A stretch of DNA of 64,000 bases from JASLPR01 sp964496475. Lineage in GTDB: Bacteria; Chloroflexota; UBA11872; VXNJ01. Below are positions 35,990 to 44,299 of the stretch, in pieces (the stretch's first letter is position 1; the number at the start of each line of letters is the position of its first letter). The translations under genes and the position numbers were made by a program. Under the pieces are notes generated by a model. It made no database searches. It had not been told where the DNA came from and worked only from the letters and a program-made list of their open reading frames with translations. The DNA lies in the NCBI GenBank assembly GCA_964496475.1, contig CAZBZS010000009.1, positions 1 through 64,000 on the forward strand. Reading direction: 5' to 3'.

Positions 35990-36603
35990 CCGCTCTGACC
36001 TCCGGCCGGCTCCTGGAGCCATTGGTAAGCAAGCCCGAGCGCGAGTCCGGCAAGCAGCCCGAGGATGAGGCCGGCCGGCAGGGCCAGCTCTAGGCGGGGA
36101 GTGATGGGCCTTTCCGGAATCCGAGCCGGCGCGATCTGGACGATTTCCAGATGGCCGCCGTCAAGATCGTCCATAGCGGCGGCAACGGCCACGCGGGCCA
36201 GCCCGTCGGCCACGGCCGCGGCCCGCCTGGCGTTCTCATCTTCGAACTCGATAATCAGGCGCATTTCTTTCGGTAGGGCCCGAGCGCGGGTGCGATCGGC
36301 TATGGCCAGCGGTTCCAACCCACCGGCTTCCGCTTCGGTGAGGCGAGCGGCGAAAGTCTCAGACTCGATCCAGGCGGCGGTATTGCCAGCCAGGCGATCG
36401 GCGGCTTCGGCCACGCCGAGATCGGCTTCAGTGGACCGCAAGGACACGCTGGTGACCGACCTGAATAGCGGCTCCTGCCACAACGAAACAACCAACGCGG
36501 CGACGAGGCCGGCCAACCCGGCCATTACCGATAGGAAGATCACGAACCGGTAATCCCGGCGTAGAACTTGTGCCCGCGTCAGCGTCGAAGTCGCACCTGC
36601 CAT
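35986..36603 (-). CDS. Wzz/chain-length-determinant-like membrane protein
   Basis: 205 residues with a membrane segment near residues 20-40 (FVIFLSVMAGLAGLVAALVV), a periplasm-facing helical middle and a second segment near the C-terminus (LALPAGLILGLLAGLALGLAY) after a Pro-rich PERPITPRLE. That is the polysaccharide co-polymerase layout. It sets polymer length together with the CpsD-like protein. Coupled at both ends to its neighbours (TGATG and ATGA). Confidence 0.75.
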   Translation of the reverse strand: MAGATSTLTRAQVLRRDYRFVIFLSVMAGLAGLVAALVVSLWQEPLFRSVTSVSLRSTEADLGVAEAADRLAGNTAAWIESETFAARLTEAEAGGLEPLAIADRTRARALPKEMRLIIEFEDENARRAAAVADGLARVAVAAAMDDLDGGHLEIVQIAPARIPERPITPRLELALPAGLILGLLAGLALGLAYQWLQEPAGGQSG

Positions 36604-37262
36604 CAGTCAAACCGGGCCAGCACGGGCAAGTCCAAGATGTCCTCTACGTCTTCGGCATACAACCGCCGCCGGCCAACGTCCCAGACCACTACCAACACGG
36701 CGGCGATCACGATCGCCGCGATTTCCCGGATGGCCACATCGAGAACAAGATCGCTGCTGCTGCCCGGAACGGGAGCCAGGTCGATCAGGGACAGGCTCGC
36801 GACCTCGTAGATAGTTGGATAGAGGACAGCGATCTCTTCGGCGAGCACATCAGCGGCGGCCTGAGCGAGGGCGACGGATCGCACGGCGTCAGGTGTGGTC
36901 ATTCTCAGTTCGAGTCCGCGATGGGTGCGATCCGTGGCGAGGGCGGCGGCGACTTCTCCGGAAGTCATTTCGGAATCGTTGTCGCGTGAAAAGCGCGCCG
37001 CGACGAGGTCGGCGAATGCGGTTCCCCGCACGATGCGGCCCAGATCGTCGACGATGAAATCGCTGGCAGTGGCGCGACTGACTTCAACGTCGTACTGACC
37101 GTCGCCGGCCATGCGGGCGGCGACGAGAACTTCCACGCGGGCCGGTTGGGTTTCCGGCCGGGCGGCGTCGGCGATCAGCGAACCGATCAAGGTGGCGACG
37201 GCCACGAGAGCCAGAAATGCCCAGCCACGGCGGAAGACGTTGCCCAAGCGCTCAGCCGGCAT
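36603..37262 (-). CDS. second Wzz-like membrane protein
   Basis: 219 residues from ATG 37262, which overlaps the upstream glycosyltransferase gene by 11 bases. One membrane segment near the N-terminus (GWAFLALVAVATLIGSLIA) and one near the C-terminus (IAAIVIAAVLVVVWDVG), with a hydrophilic middle. Layout matches the co-polymerase neighbour, but without the Pro-rich motif. The pair may form a hetero-oligomer. Confidence 0.65.
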   Translation of the reverse strand: MPAERLGNVFRRGWAFLALVAVATLIGSLIADAARPETQPARVEVLVAARMAGDGQYDVEVSRATASDFIVDDLGRIVRGTAFADLVAARFSRDNDSEMTSGEVAAALATDRTHRGLELRMTTPDAVRSVALAQAAADVLAEEIAVLYPTIYEVASLSLIDLAPVPGSSSDLVLDVAIREIAAIVIAAVLVVVWDVGRRRLYAEDVEDILDLPVLARFD

Positions 37263-38379
37263 CGGGGGCCGCCCGGCGAGCGATCCCGGCCAAATGTTCG
37301 GCGCGGGCCATTTCCACAAAATGCTTCATTTCTCTCACAAATACCGTCTCGTCAAACCGCTGCGCATTCTGGATCATCCGATTGGCAGCATACCGGGAAT
37401 CGTCGAAATCCTTCAGCAGTCGGGTCAAGGATTCGACGGTGGGCTCGGTGAAGAACTCGCCGGTTTCCCCGGAGATCACGGTGTCGAGAGCGCCGCCGCC
37501 GGCGAAGGCGATGACCGGCCGCCCGGCGGCCTGGGCCTCAACGGGAGTGATGCCGAAATCCTCTTCGCCCGGAAAGATCAACGCCCGGCAGCGGGAGAAG
37601 TGACGCCGGACGACATCATCGTCCTGCCGGCCAAGGAATTCCACGGTCGGCCCGGCCAGGGCCTCCAAGGCCTGGAGATCGCGCCCGGCGCCGATTACCT
37701 TCAGCCGTAGGCCCAGTTCCGTGCAAGCGCGCACGGCCAGATCGATGCGCTTGTAGGGCACCAGCCGCGAGACCACCAAGAAATAGTCTTCGACGGCGCT
37801 TGCCGGGGTGAATGCGGAGGTGGCGACGGGGGGGTAGATAACCTCCGACTCCCTTCGGTAAAAGCGCCTGATCCTGTTGGCCACCGCCCGCGAGATGGCG
37901 ACGAAGAGATCCACGCGCCGGGACGTTCGCCGGTCCCACGCCCGCATGAGAGCGAGCAATGGTCGCATCGCGCTGCGAAGGGCCGGGGGCACATCCTCAC
38001 GGGCGAGATATTCGTTGGGGCTCCAGACGAAGCGGGTAGGTGTCAGGCAGTAGCAGATGTGCAAGGTTTCGGGCGGTGTTCGCACGGACTTACAGAATGC
38101 GCTGGCGTTGCTGATGACCACGTCATAACCGTCAAGGCGGATGGCGTTGAACGCCAGTGGATAGACGGGCAGGTACCAGCGATGGTGGCGAATGACTCCG
38201 GGCAGGCCCTGTATGAAATTCGTTCTGATGTCCAGCTCGCCGAATCTAGCGTCGACCAACCCGGAGCCGTAGATCGACGTGTGGACAGGTGCGTCGGGAT
38301 ACATCGCCGAGAGTTGGAGGAGAACGTTTTCCGCGCCGCCCATCTGGTTGAGCCAGTCGTGCACGAGGCCGATTTTCAT
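37252..38379 (-). CDS. GT4-family glycosyltransferase
   Basis: 375 residues from ATG 38379 (MKIGLVHDWLNQMGGAE), the usual GT4 opening; the frame extends further without support. The C-terminal half has VVSRLVPYKRIDLAVRAC, VIGAGRDL and FPGEEDFGITPVEAQAAGRPVIAF, the donor-site motif. It probably adds a sugar to the exopolysaccharide repeat unit. First gene of a unit that continues with two Wzz-like and one CpsD-like gene. Confidence 0.9.
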   Translation of the reverse strand: MKIGLVHDWLNQMGGAENVLLQLSAMYPDAPVHTSIYGSGLVDARFGELDIRTNFIQGLPGVIRHHRWYLPVYPLAFNAIRLDGYDVVISNASAFCKSVRTPPETLHICYCLTPTRFVWSPNEYLAREDVPPALRSAMRPLLALMRAWDRRTSRRVDLFVAISRAVANRIRRFYRRESEVIYPPVATSAFTPASAVEDYFLVVSRLVPYKRIDLAVRACTELGLRLKVIGAGRDLQALEALAGPTVEFLGRQDDDVVRRHFSRCRALIFPGEEDFGITPVEAQAAGRPVIAFAGGGALDTVISGETGEFFTEPTVESLTRLLKDFDDSRYAANRMIQNAQRFDETVFVREMKHFVEMARAEHLAGIARRAAPDAG

Positions 38380-38477
38380 CGAGCTAGCTGTACTTCCCAC
38401 GAGCATTGTTGACAGGTGAGATCCCACTCTCCCGGGTTTGTGGTTGTAAAAACACTCCAGCCCGGAAGGGGACTCTC

Positions 38478-38615
38478 ATGGAACATGCTAATACGCGACC
38501 GACCAGCCACAGCCACCGTCTGTCTCTTTTAACGGCGGACGCGAGTTACGGAACAGGCGTCAGCAGTTACGGAAATGAATTTCATAACTGCTGTAACACC
38601 AACGTTACCCACTAG
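38478..38615 (+). CDS. possible 45-residue peptide, unknown
   Basis: ATG preceded by GGAAGGGG at a good distance (6 bases). The product is Ser/Thr/His/Asn-rich and repeats a short element: ASYGTGVS then SSYGNEF, followed by HNCCNTN. The repetition reflects a repeated DNA decamer, and a hairpin lies inside the 3' half. No modifying enzyme is nearby, so a peptide-natural-product role is speculation. It is divergent from the glycosyltransferase unit; a leader-RNA reading is equally possible. Confidence 0.35.
   Translation: MEHANTRPTSHSHRLSLLTADASYGTGVSSYGNEFHNCCNTNVTH
38561..38593. repeat. 33-base interrupted inverted repeat
   Basis: CAGCAGTTA (38561-38569) is matched by TAACTGCTG (38585-38593), and inside it GAAAT pairs with ATTTC around a GA loop. 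The decamer AGTTACGGAA at 38565 repeats one at 38544, 21 bases earlier. It could be an operator for the divergent transcripts or an RNA hairpin. Confidence 0.6.
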
Positions 38616-38629
38616 CCACTAGAACGTTT

Positions 38630-39260
38630 TTTCCGGATTTCCGGTGGGGCTCGGGCAAGTCGGCTTTATAGGTTTGGGAGGGGGTGTACAGAAGAGTGAA
38701 GGTTGTGGGTTTTGTCCACAAGCGGCTGGAGGCTGGATTTGCTGAGGTCTGCTGGCCGGTCCGTCCCTGTGAATTGCGCTTGAAAGAGTGGCTTCTGTGG
38801 TGGAGGCGTATGGCGGCCGTCGGGTTGGCCGCTCACAGGTTTGGGTCCACTATCTTGTGGTGGGCTTGTGGAGGTTCGGGTGGCGTGGAAATTAGAGGTC
38901 CACAGGGAAGGATTCGCTGAAAACAGGATTGGGTCGTTTTTGTGGATGGCTTATGGAGAAGGGTATTTCATAGTGTATTGGTTATTTGTTGAGTGCCTTT
39001 TCAGTCTGTTGTTTTCCACGCCGTGGGCGCATCGCACCCAGCCAGATATTGGAATATGAGATTTATTTCCTATCAAGGATATTATTTTTCGGATTCGGAT
39101 ATCCATAGAAATTTCGTGTATTTCCAGGAAATTATAATGAGAGGGAGAGGAGAAATGAGCGGTTGGTGGGAGCAAAATGTAGGGTTGGGAATGGGAGGGG
39201 ACGGGATTCCTTCAAAAAAGGACAGGGGATTGGGCGGGCGATGAGAAGCCGGCGGAAAAA
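38630..39260. other. non-coding block with TCCACA clusters and AT-rich stretch; possible replication-related site
   Basis: No convincing gene. One exact TTGTCCACA (38712-38720), the DnaA-box form used in GC-rich bacteria, is followed by TCCACA cores at 38867 (reverse), 38899 and 38941 (reverse), with near-matches at 38845 and 39015. An AT-rich stretch follows (about 38965-39150). Boxes next to an AT-rich unwinding zone is how an origin is built, but dnaA, dnaN and other origin genes are absent and strand composition does not clearly support it. A purine-rich tract (39138-39240) follows. Confidence 0.3.
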
Positions 39261-39681
39261 GGCGGACTGGAGGTATGCGCTGGATGTTTGGAGCAGTGAT
39301 TGAGAAGGGGTATGGAAACTCATCGGTCTGGGAGCGCGGGGCGTCGGGCCCGGAGATTCGGGCAGCTGACAACCGCTGGCGCGGGGAGATACAGACTCAA
39401 TAATCAGGTTGACGGTAGGGGCGATCCGGGTCTTTTCTTGTGCCCCCATGCTCTTAGGTCGATGGTCGGCCTGGCCGTTCTCCGCCACTGCGACAAGCTC
39501 GGACGCGATCGGGCAGGTGAAGCGAATCAGCTTCCGCTGCTGGCGGTGCTTCCCTGCCGGTTCAAGTCCTGCGATCTACGCAGACCCCACACCACCCTCG
39601 ACGGCTCCCCGCCAACGATCGTTCTTGTAAAACAAGGTTGGTAGGAACTACAGCCAGCGTGCGGCGCGGTAGCGGCTCCAG
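39261..39681. other. intergenic, nothing recognised
   Basis: Short open frames exist but none has a ribosome-binding site or recognisable family. A GGTTCAAGTCC stretch at 39560-39570 looks like a tRNA T-arm, but no matching acceptor or anticodon arm can be built. Confidence 0.35.
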
Positions 39682-41187
39682 CTAGTACGCGCCGTCGCCA
39701 CGAATCACGGCGGGGATGGTGCGCAGAATGATCTTGATATCGAGCCCCAAGGACCAGTGCCCGACGTAGTAGGTGTCGAGCATGACCATCTCCTCGAAGG
39801 AGAGGGTGCTACGTCCGCTGACCTGCCAGAGCCCGGTGAGACCGGGCAGGACGCGCAGGCGGGTGTGCGCCCAGTCGTCGTACTGGGCGACCTCGTCAGG
39901 GACCTGGGCCCGCGGCCCGACCATACTCATATGCCCCATAATCACGTTGATGAACTGGGGCACTTCGTCGAGGCTGGTGCGGCGCAGCAACCGTCCCACC
40001 TGGGTCCGGCGGGGGTCGTCCTTTCGCTTGAACAACGGCTCGGAGGAGGAGCCGGGATACAGATCCTCCATCATCTTTTCCGCCCCGAGCACCATGGAGC
40101 GGAACTTGTGGAGCCGGAACTGACGCCCGTTGCGGCCGACGCGCACCTGCTGGAAAAGGATGGGTCCGCGGCTATCGAGTTTTATGGCGATGATGACCAG
40201 CAGCAGAAGCGGCGACAGCAGAGTCAAAAGGAGAGAGGCCATAACGGTGTCGAGCGCCCGTTTCTGCACATAGTTGAAACCGGAGATTTCGTTGGTGCTG
40301 AGAGTAAAGAGCGGGATGCCGCCGATTTCCTCCGTGTGCAGCCGCCCGGCCTGCACATCGGCCAAGTCGGGCACGATGGTGCACCGAATTCCGTTGGACC
40401 GGCAGGCGGCTACGGCGTCGCTGACGGCCAGGGCGGAAGAGGGCGGTAAGGCGACGACGGCCCGATCGGCGCCGTTTTCCCGTAGGGCGGCAGCGACACC
40501 GTCGGGCCCGGCCAATCGCCGGAACCTGCCGAAGTCTTCGTTATCATCCATCTCGTGATCCACGAAACCAACGAGCAGCAAACCTGAAGCGGGGGCCGCC
40601 GCCAACTGCTGCATCAACATCTTGGCCATGTTGCCGCGCCCGACCACCACGACACGCTCCACATCCCGTCCACGCTTGAACCGGGCGATGCGCAGCGAGC
40701 GCAGGGCATATCGCCAGAAGGCGATCAGCCCAAAGCCGGCTAGGAGGAGATATCCAAACATCAGGCGGGAGAAAAACGCAGGCCGAAAAAGAAAGAACAC
40801 GATGATTACGGCGGCGGTCGCGAGCAGGGCGGCCATAGCCAGTTTCGGCACTTCGTCCAGCCAGCGGATGGACCGGCGGCTCGCGTAGGAGCCGTAGAAA
40901 TGGAGCGCAAGAAGCATGACCGCGACAAAAGTCACTCCGACCGGCCAATATTCGTCCAGCGGAGTGAACTGAAATTCGGTCAGGTCCGGTCCGAGGCGGA
41001 GCTCATACCGGAGCCAGTGCGCCAGAAAAAAGGCTCCGGTAATCGCGACAATATCGCCCAGCAAGGTCACGAGTTGCCAGCGGACGCGACCGCCGGCCCG
41101 CCCTTGCGGCGAATCCGGAGCCGGGCCGGCAGCGGGCGATGCCGTCTTCAAGAAGGTTCCGAAGCCAGCTGGTAGGCGTCGCGGCAT
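39682..41187 (-). CDS. polyprenyl-phosphate sugar-phosphate transferase (WbaP/WcaJ-type)
   Basis: 501 residues. About five N-terminal membrane segments, a Rossmann-like CoA-binding-type domain (VVVVGRGNMAKMLMQQL), then the catalytic C-terminal domain with KRALDTVMAS, HKFRSMVLGAE, LRRTSLDEVPQFINV and GLTGLWQVSGRS. It transfers a sugar-1-phosphate to undecaprenyl phosphate, the first step of repeat-unit assembly. Its ATG overlaps the upstream glycosyltransferase gene by 40 bases; a later start is possible. Confidence 0.93.
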   Translation of the reverse strand: MPRRLPAGFGTFLKTASPAAGPAPDSPQGRAGGRVRWQLVTLLGDIVAITGAFFLAHWLRYELRLGPDLTEFQFTPLDEYWPVGVTFVAVMLLALHFYGSYASRRSIRWLDEVPKLAMAALLATAAVIIVFFLFRPAFFSRLMFGYLLLAGFGLIAFWRYALRSLRIARFKRGRDVERVVVVGRGNMAKMLMQQLAAAPASGLLLVGFVDHEMDDNEDFGRFRRLAGPDGVAAALRENGADRAVVALPPSSALAVSDAVAACRSNGIRCTIVPDLADVQAGRLHTEEIGGIPLFTLSTNEISGFNYVQKRALDTVMASLLLTLLSPLLLLVIIAIKLDSRGPILFQQVRVGRNGRQFRLHKFRSMVLGAEKMMEDLYPGSSSEPLFKRKDDPRRTQVGRLLRRTSLDEVPQFINVIMGHMSMVGPRAQVPDEVAQYDDWAHTRLRVLPGLTGLWQVSGRSTLSFEEMVMLDTYYVGHWSLGLDIKIILRTIPAVIRGDGAY

Positions 41188-42284
41188 TTATCAGCCGCCA
41201 CATCCCAGGAAAATCGGGTGGCGCGCAAGAGCCCGGCATCGCGCAAAGAGTCGCATTGCTCGCCGGACCCGGTAAGTTCTATCAAGACGGAGGCGAGCTC
41301 GTCCGGATCGCCGGGGGTGGTCAGGAGGCCGGCGTGGCCAACCACCTCTGGCAAAGACGAAGACGTGGTGGTGACGACGGGAGTACCGCAGGCCATCGCT
41401 TCGAGTACCGGCAAACCAAACCCCTCGTAGGCGGAGGGATATACGAAAACCTGTGCGGAATTGTACCAAAGGGGTTGTTCTTCACGGGGTACGTAGCCGG
41501 CGAAATGGATGACTCCGGCGAGACCCTCGGCCTCGATGGCGGCTTCGATGGCGGAGTATCCCCAGCCCCTGCCGCCAGCCAGCACCAGCTCGCCCAGGTA
41601 ACCGGAGCGCCGCAGGTTGCCGAAGGCCCGCACCAGGACGTCTACGTTCTTGCGCGGTTCAAGGGTGCCCAGGTAGAGCAGGTAATGGCCTGGAAGACCT
41701 TTCTTGCCACGGAATTCCTCGACCAGCTCGCGATCGAGCGGACGCATGTCGGGGTCGGCGGCGGCGTAAACGACGCGTATTTTGGACGGATCCACGTGGA
41801 AATGCTCGACAATGTCACGACGGGTCGCTCGGGAGTCGGCGAGGATCACGCGAGCGCGGCGAGCGGAGAGACGGCTCATGGCGTTCAGGTATAGCCGTCG
41901 GCGCCAGGGATGCGCGGACGGCTGGACGACGTAGGACAGATCGTGAATGGTGAGCACGTGTCGCCCGGGCGCGAGGATGGGGGAGACGTTGAGGAAGGAG
42001 TGGGTTACGTCGAGACCGTCTCGCGCCGCCCACCACGGCATGGCTGTCTGTTCCCAGAGCACCCGCACGGCGGTTTGGGATGTGGGGAGGACCGATCGCC
42101 GAACTTGCATCCCGGCGGGCACGGGGAAAGGCAATTCACGCACGGAGTCGTTGACGTACAACACAAACTGCAAGTCAGAATCACCGGTGAGCCGCTCGAC
42201 GATGGCCGTCGTATAACGACTGACACCGGCGTTGCGAAACCCGGCGCCTGTGTACAAGACCTGGGCGTTGAGGCCTATGCGCAC
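41148..42284 (-). CDS. GT4-family glycosyltransferase
   Basis: 378 residues. The opening MRIGLNAQVLY and GVSRYTTAIVERL, a middle TIHDLSYVVQP and SRATRRDIVEHF, and the donor-site YPSAYEGFGLPVLEAMACG with the E-x7-E pair are all typical of mannosyl- and rhamnosyl-type GT4 enzymes. It is co-transcribed with the sugar-phosphate transferase, so it probably adds the second or a later sugar. Confidence 0.92.
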   Translation of the reverse strand: MRIGLNAQVLYTGAGFRNAGVSRYTTAIVERLTGDSDLQFVLYVNDSVRELPFPVPAGMQVRRSVLPTSQTAVRVLWEQTAMPWWAARDGLDVTHSFLNVSPILAPGRHVLTIHDLSYVVQPSAHPWRRRLYLNAMSRLSARRARVILADSRATRRDIVEHFHVDPSKIRVVYAAADPDMRPLDRELVEEFRGKKGLPGHYLLYLGTLEPRKNVDVLVRAFGNLRRSGYLGELVLAGGRGWGYSAIEAAIEAEGLAGVIHFAGYVPREEQPLWYNSAQVFVYPSAYEGFGLPVLEAMACGTPVVTTTSSSLPEVVGHAGLLTTPGDPDELASVLIELTGSGEQCDSLRDAGLLRATRFSWDVAADKCRDAYQLASEPS

Positions 42285-42354
42285 CGCTCGGCTGCTCCGA
42301 TTCCTTTCAGCTGTACCCGGCGAGGATATTCAACGCCCGGTGGGGCGGAAAGAG

Positions 42355-42386
42355 AACGGAGCCGGGGCGATTGCCCCGGCTCCGTT
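42355..42386 (-). terminator. rho-independent terminator
   Basis: A perfect 14-bp stem (AACGGAGCCGGGGC with its complement) around a 4-base loop, followed on the minus strand by TCTCTTTCC. It lies 23 bases downstream of the ABC ATPase stop and isolates it from the exopolysaccharide genes. Confidence 0.85.
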
Positions 42387-42408
42387 AAAGTCCGGCTCCT
42401 GGTGGGAA

Positions 42409-43533
42409 CTAGCCCTCCCCGCGTCCCAGAGTTTCCTGCGTTACCGGGTCGAACAGGTGCACGTGGTTCATGTCGAACACGAGCTTGAAGTCTTCACCGA
42501 CAACCGCGGTTGTGCGTGGGTCGACCCGGGCGATGTACGAGGTGTCGTCCCCAGAGAGCAGGTAGAGGTAGACCTCGCTGCCCAACGGCTCTGAGACCTC
42601 CACCCTGGCGTCGACGATCTGATCGATCGTCGCACGGCCGGGCGCGAAGGTCGGGTCAAAAATGTCCTCGGGTCGAAGACCGAAGATCAGGTCTTCACCG
42701 ATGCGTCCGGCGAAGCCGGCGCGCTTATCGGGCGGAACGCTCAGGCTGACCGAGCCGCCAAACACCTCGATGGTCATGTCGTCAGCAGTGCCGGTCAACT
42801 TGGCGTCGTAGAAGTTCATCGCCGGGCTTCCGATGAAGCCGGCCACAAACATGTTCGACGGATTGTCGTAGACCATCTGCGGGGCACCGATTTGCTGGAG
42901 CACGCCATCACGCAGGACGGCGATGCGCGATCCCATCGTCATGGCCTCAGTCTGGTCGTGAGTGACGTAGATCACGGTGGTCTGGAGTCGTTCGTGAAGC
43001 CGGATCAGCTCGGCGCGCGTCTGTACGCGGAGCTTGGCGTCTAGGTTGGAAAGCGGCTCGTCCATGAGGAAGCACTTGGGCTCGCGCACGATCGCCCGAC
43101 CGAGGGCTACCCGCTGGCGCTGGCCGCCCGAGAGCTGCTTGGGCTTGCGGTCGAGGAGCTCGCCGATGGCCAGAAGCTCGGCGGCTTCCTGGACGCGCCG
43201 TTCGATTTCCTTTTTTGGCGTCTTGCGGAGGCGAAGGCCGAAGGCAAGATTGTCATAGACACTCATGTGCGGGTAGAGCGCGTAGCTCTGGAACACCATG
43301 GCGATGTCCCGGTCTTTAGGAGCGACATCGTTCACCAGCCGGTCGCCGATGTAGATGTTGCCCTCACTCAATTCTTCGAGCCCGGCGATTAGCCGCAATG
43401 TGGTGGACTTCCCGCAGCCGGACGGTCCGACCAGCACCAGAAATTCCTGGTCCTGGACTTCGATGTTCAGGTTGTTTACAGCCACAACCTCACCAAATCG
43501 CTTGGTGACACCCTGCAAAGTAACGCTCGCCAT
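42409..43533 (-). CDS. ugpC: ABC transporter ATP-binding protein, UgpC/MalK/MsmX type
   Basis: 374 residues. Walker A GPSGCGKST, signature LSGGQRQR, Walker B CFLMDEPLSNLD and H-loop YVTHDQTEAM, followed by a C-terminal OB-type regulatory domain (FGLRPEDIF). This is the carbohydrate-import ATPase type. No permease or binding protein is nearby and it has its own terminator, so it probably serves several importers encoded elsewhere, as MsmX does. Confidence 0.93.
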   Translation of the reverse strand: MASVTLQGVTKRFGEVVAVNNLNIEVQDQEFLVLVGPSGCGKSTTLRLIAGLEELSEGNIYIGDRLVNDVAPKDRDIAMVFQSYALYPHMSVYDNLAFGLRLRKTPKKEIERRVQEAAELLAIGELLDRKPKQLSGGQRQRVALGRAIVREPKCFLMDEPLSNLDAKLRVQTRAELIRLHERLQTTVIYVTHDQTEAMTMGSRIAVLRDGVLQQIGAPQMVYDNPSNMFVAGFIGSPAMNFYDAKLTGTADDMTIEVFGGSVSLSVPPDKRAGFAGRIGEDLIFGLRPEDIFDPTFAPGRATIDQIVDARVEVSEPLGSEVYLYLLSGDDTSYIARVDPRTTAVVGEDFKLVFDMNHVHLFDPVTQETLGRGEG

Positions 43534-43731
43534 ATGGCGCAGCCCCTTTCGGCGCCCGGCGGGAGCCGCGACACCTTAGCCGCTCCGCTCGCCATCCTTT
43601 GCGAGCACAACAGGTCGGTAAAACCAGAACTATTCGGCAAAAACCGTGTCCTACCGCCGCAAAGCCCCGAGAATCGGGCCTTCGCTTCCCCTCGGTTATT
43701 CCCTTAACCTTCCAGGGGCGATACGAGTGGC

Positions 43732-43750
43732 ACCCTATCATTCGTAGGGT
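43732..43750. promoter_or_regulatory. short inverted repeat upstream of phosphatase gene
   Basis: ACCCTA-TCATTCG-TAGGGT, a 6-bp perfect inverted repeat directly before the ATG at 43751. Could be an operator; short enough to be chance. Confidence 0.2.
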
Positions 43751-44299
43751 ATGGGGTCAAAGGCCACCGGCCTGAAATCGCTCCGCGAAACACACTTTCC
43801 AACGAGGCTGATGCGTTCCGGTATACCGTCTCCCCCGCCGATCGACCATTTCTGGGTCGTCCCCGGCCGACTAGCCGGCGGCGGGCATCCGGCACGGGCC
43901 GGCCCGAAGTCGGACGTACTGCACGCCATGGAGCGGCTGGGCTATGACGCGATCCTCACCCTCACCGAGGACGCTCTTGACGCGGAAGCCCTTGATGAAT
44001 TCGGTTTTCGCTATATGCATCTTCCCATCGTAAACATGGAGGCCCCGTCCCTCGCCGAGGGCGAGCGCGCGGTCGAATTCTTACGGCGATGCGTCGACGA
44101 CGATCTCCAAGTGTACGTCCACTGCTACGCGGGGTACGGCCGCACGGGCGCGATCCTGGCCGCGTATCTGGTTGCCACCGGCGTGGGACCTTTCGCGGCG
44201 ATCGAGCGCGTGCGCACCGTCCGCCCCGGCGCCATTGAGAGCGTGGCACAGGAGCGATTCGTGCTCGAATTTTCTCGTCGGGTCCAGGAAGGCGAATGA
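43751..44299 (+). CDS. dual-specificity/tyrosine phosphatase-like protein
   Basis: 182 residues from ATG 43751; ATG 43811 is an alternative just before IDHFWVVPGRLAGGGHP, where family similarity begins. The P-loop HCYAGYGRTG has catalytic Cys125 and Arg131, and an upstream LTED-containing loop may carry the general acid. It dephosphorylates a phosphotyrosine-like or small phosphorylated substrate. Its stop overlaps the start of the next gene (ATGA). Confidence 0.88.
   Translation: MGSKATGLKSLRETHFPTRLMRSGIPSPPPIDHFWVVPGRLAGGGHPARAGPKSDVLHAMERLGYDAILTLTEDALDAEALDEFGFRYMHLPIVNMEAPSLAEGERAVEFLRRCVDDDLQVYVHCYAGYGRTGAILAAYLVATGVGPFAAIERVRTVRPGAIESVAQERFVLEFSRRVQEGE

Noticed and set aside
38684..39244. 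Three overlapping short plus-strand frames in the 38.6-39.3 kb gap
   Set aside because: Composition follows the G/T-rich DNA, with no ribosome-binding site and no family likeness.
39540..39600. Possible tRNA or tmRNA, from a GGTTCAAGTCC stretch
   Set aside because: No acceptor stem, anticodon arm or tag sequence can be built around it.
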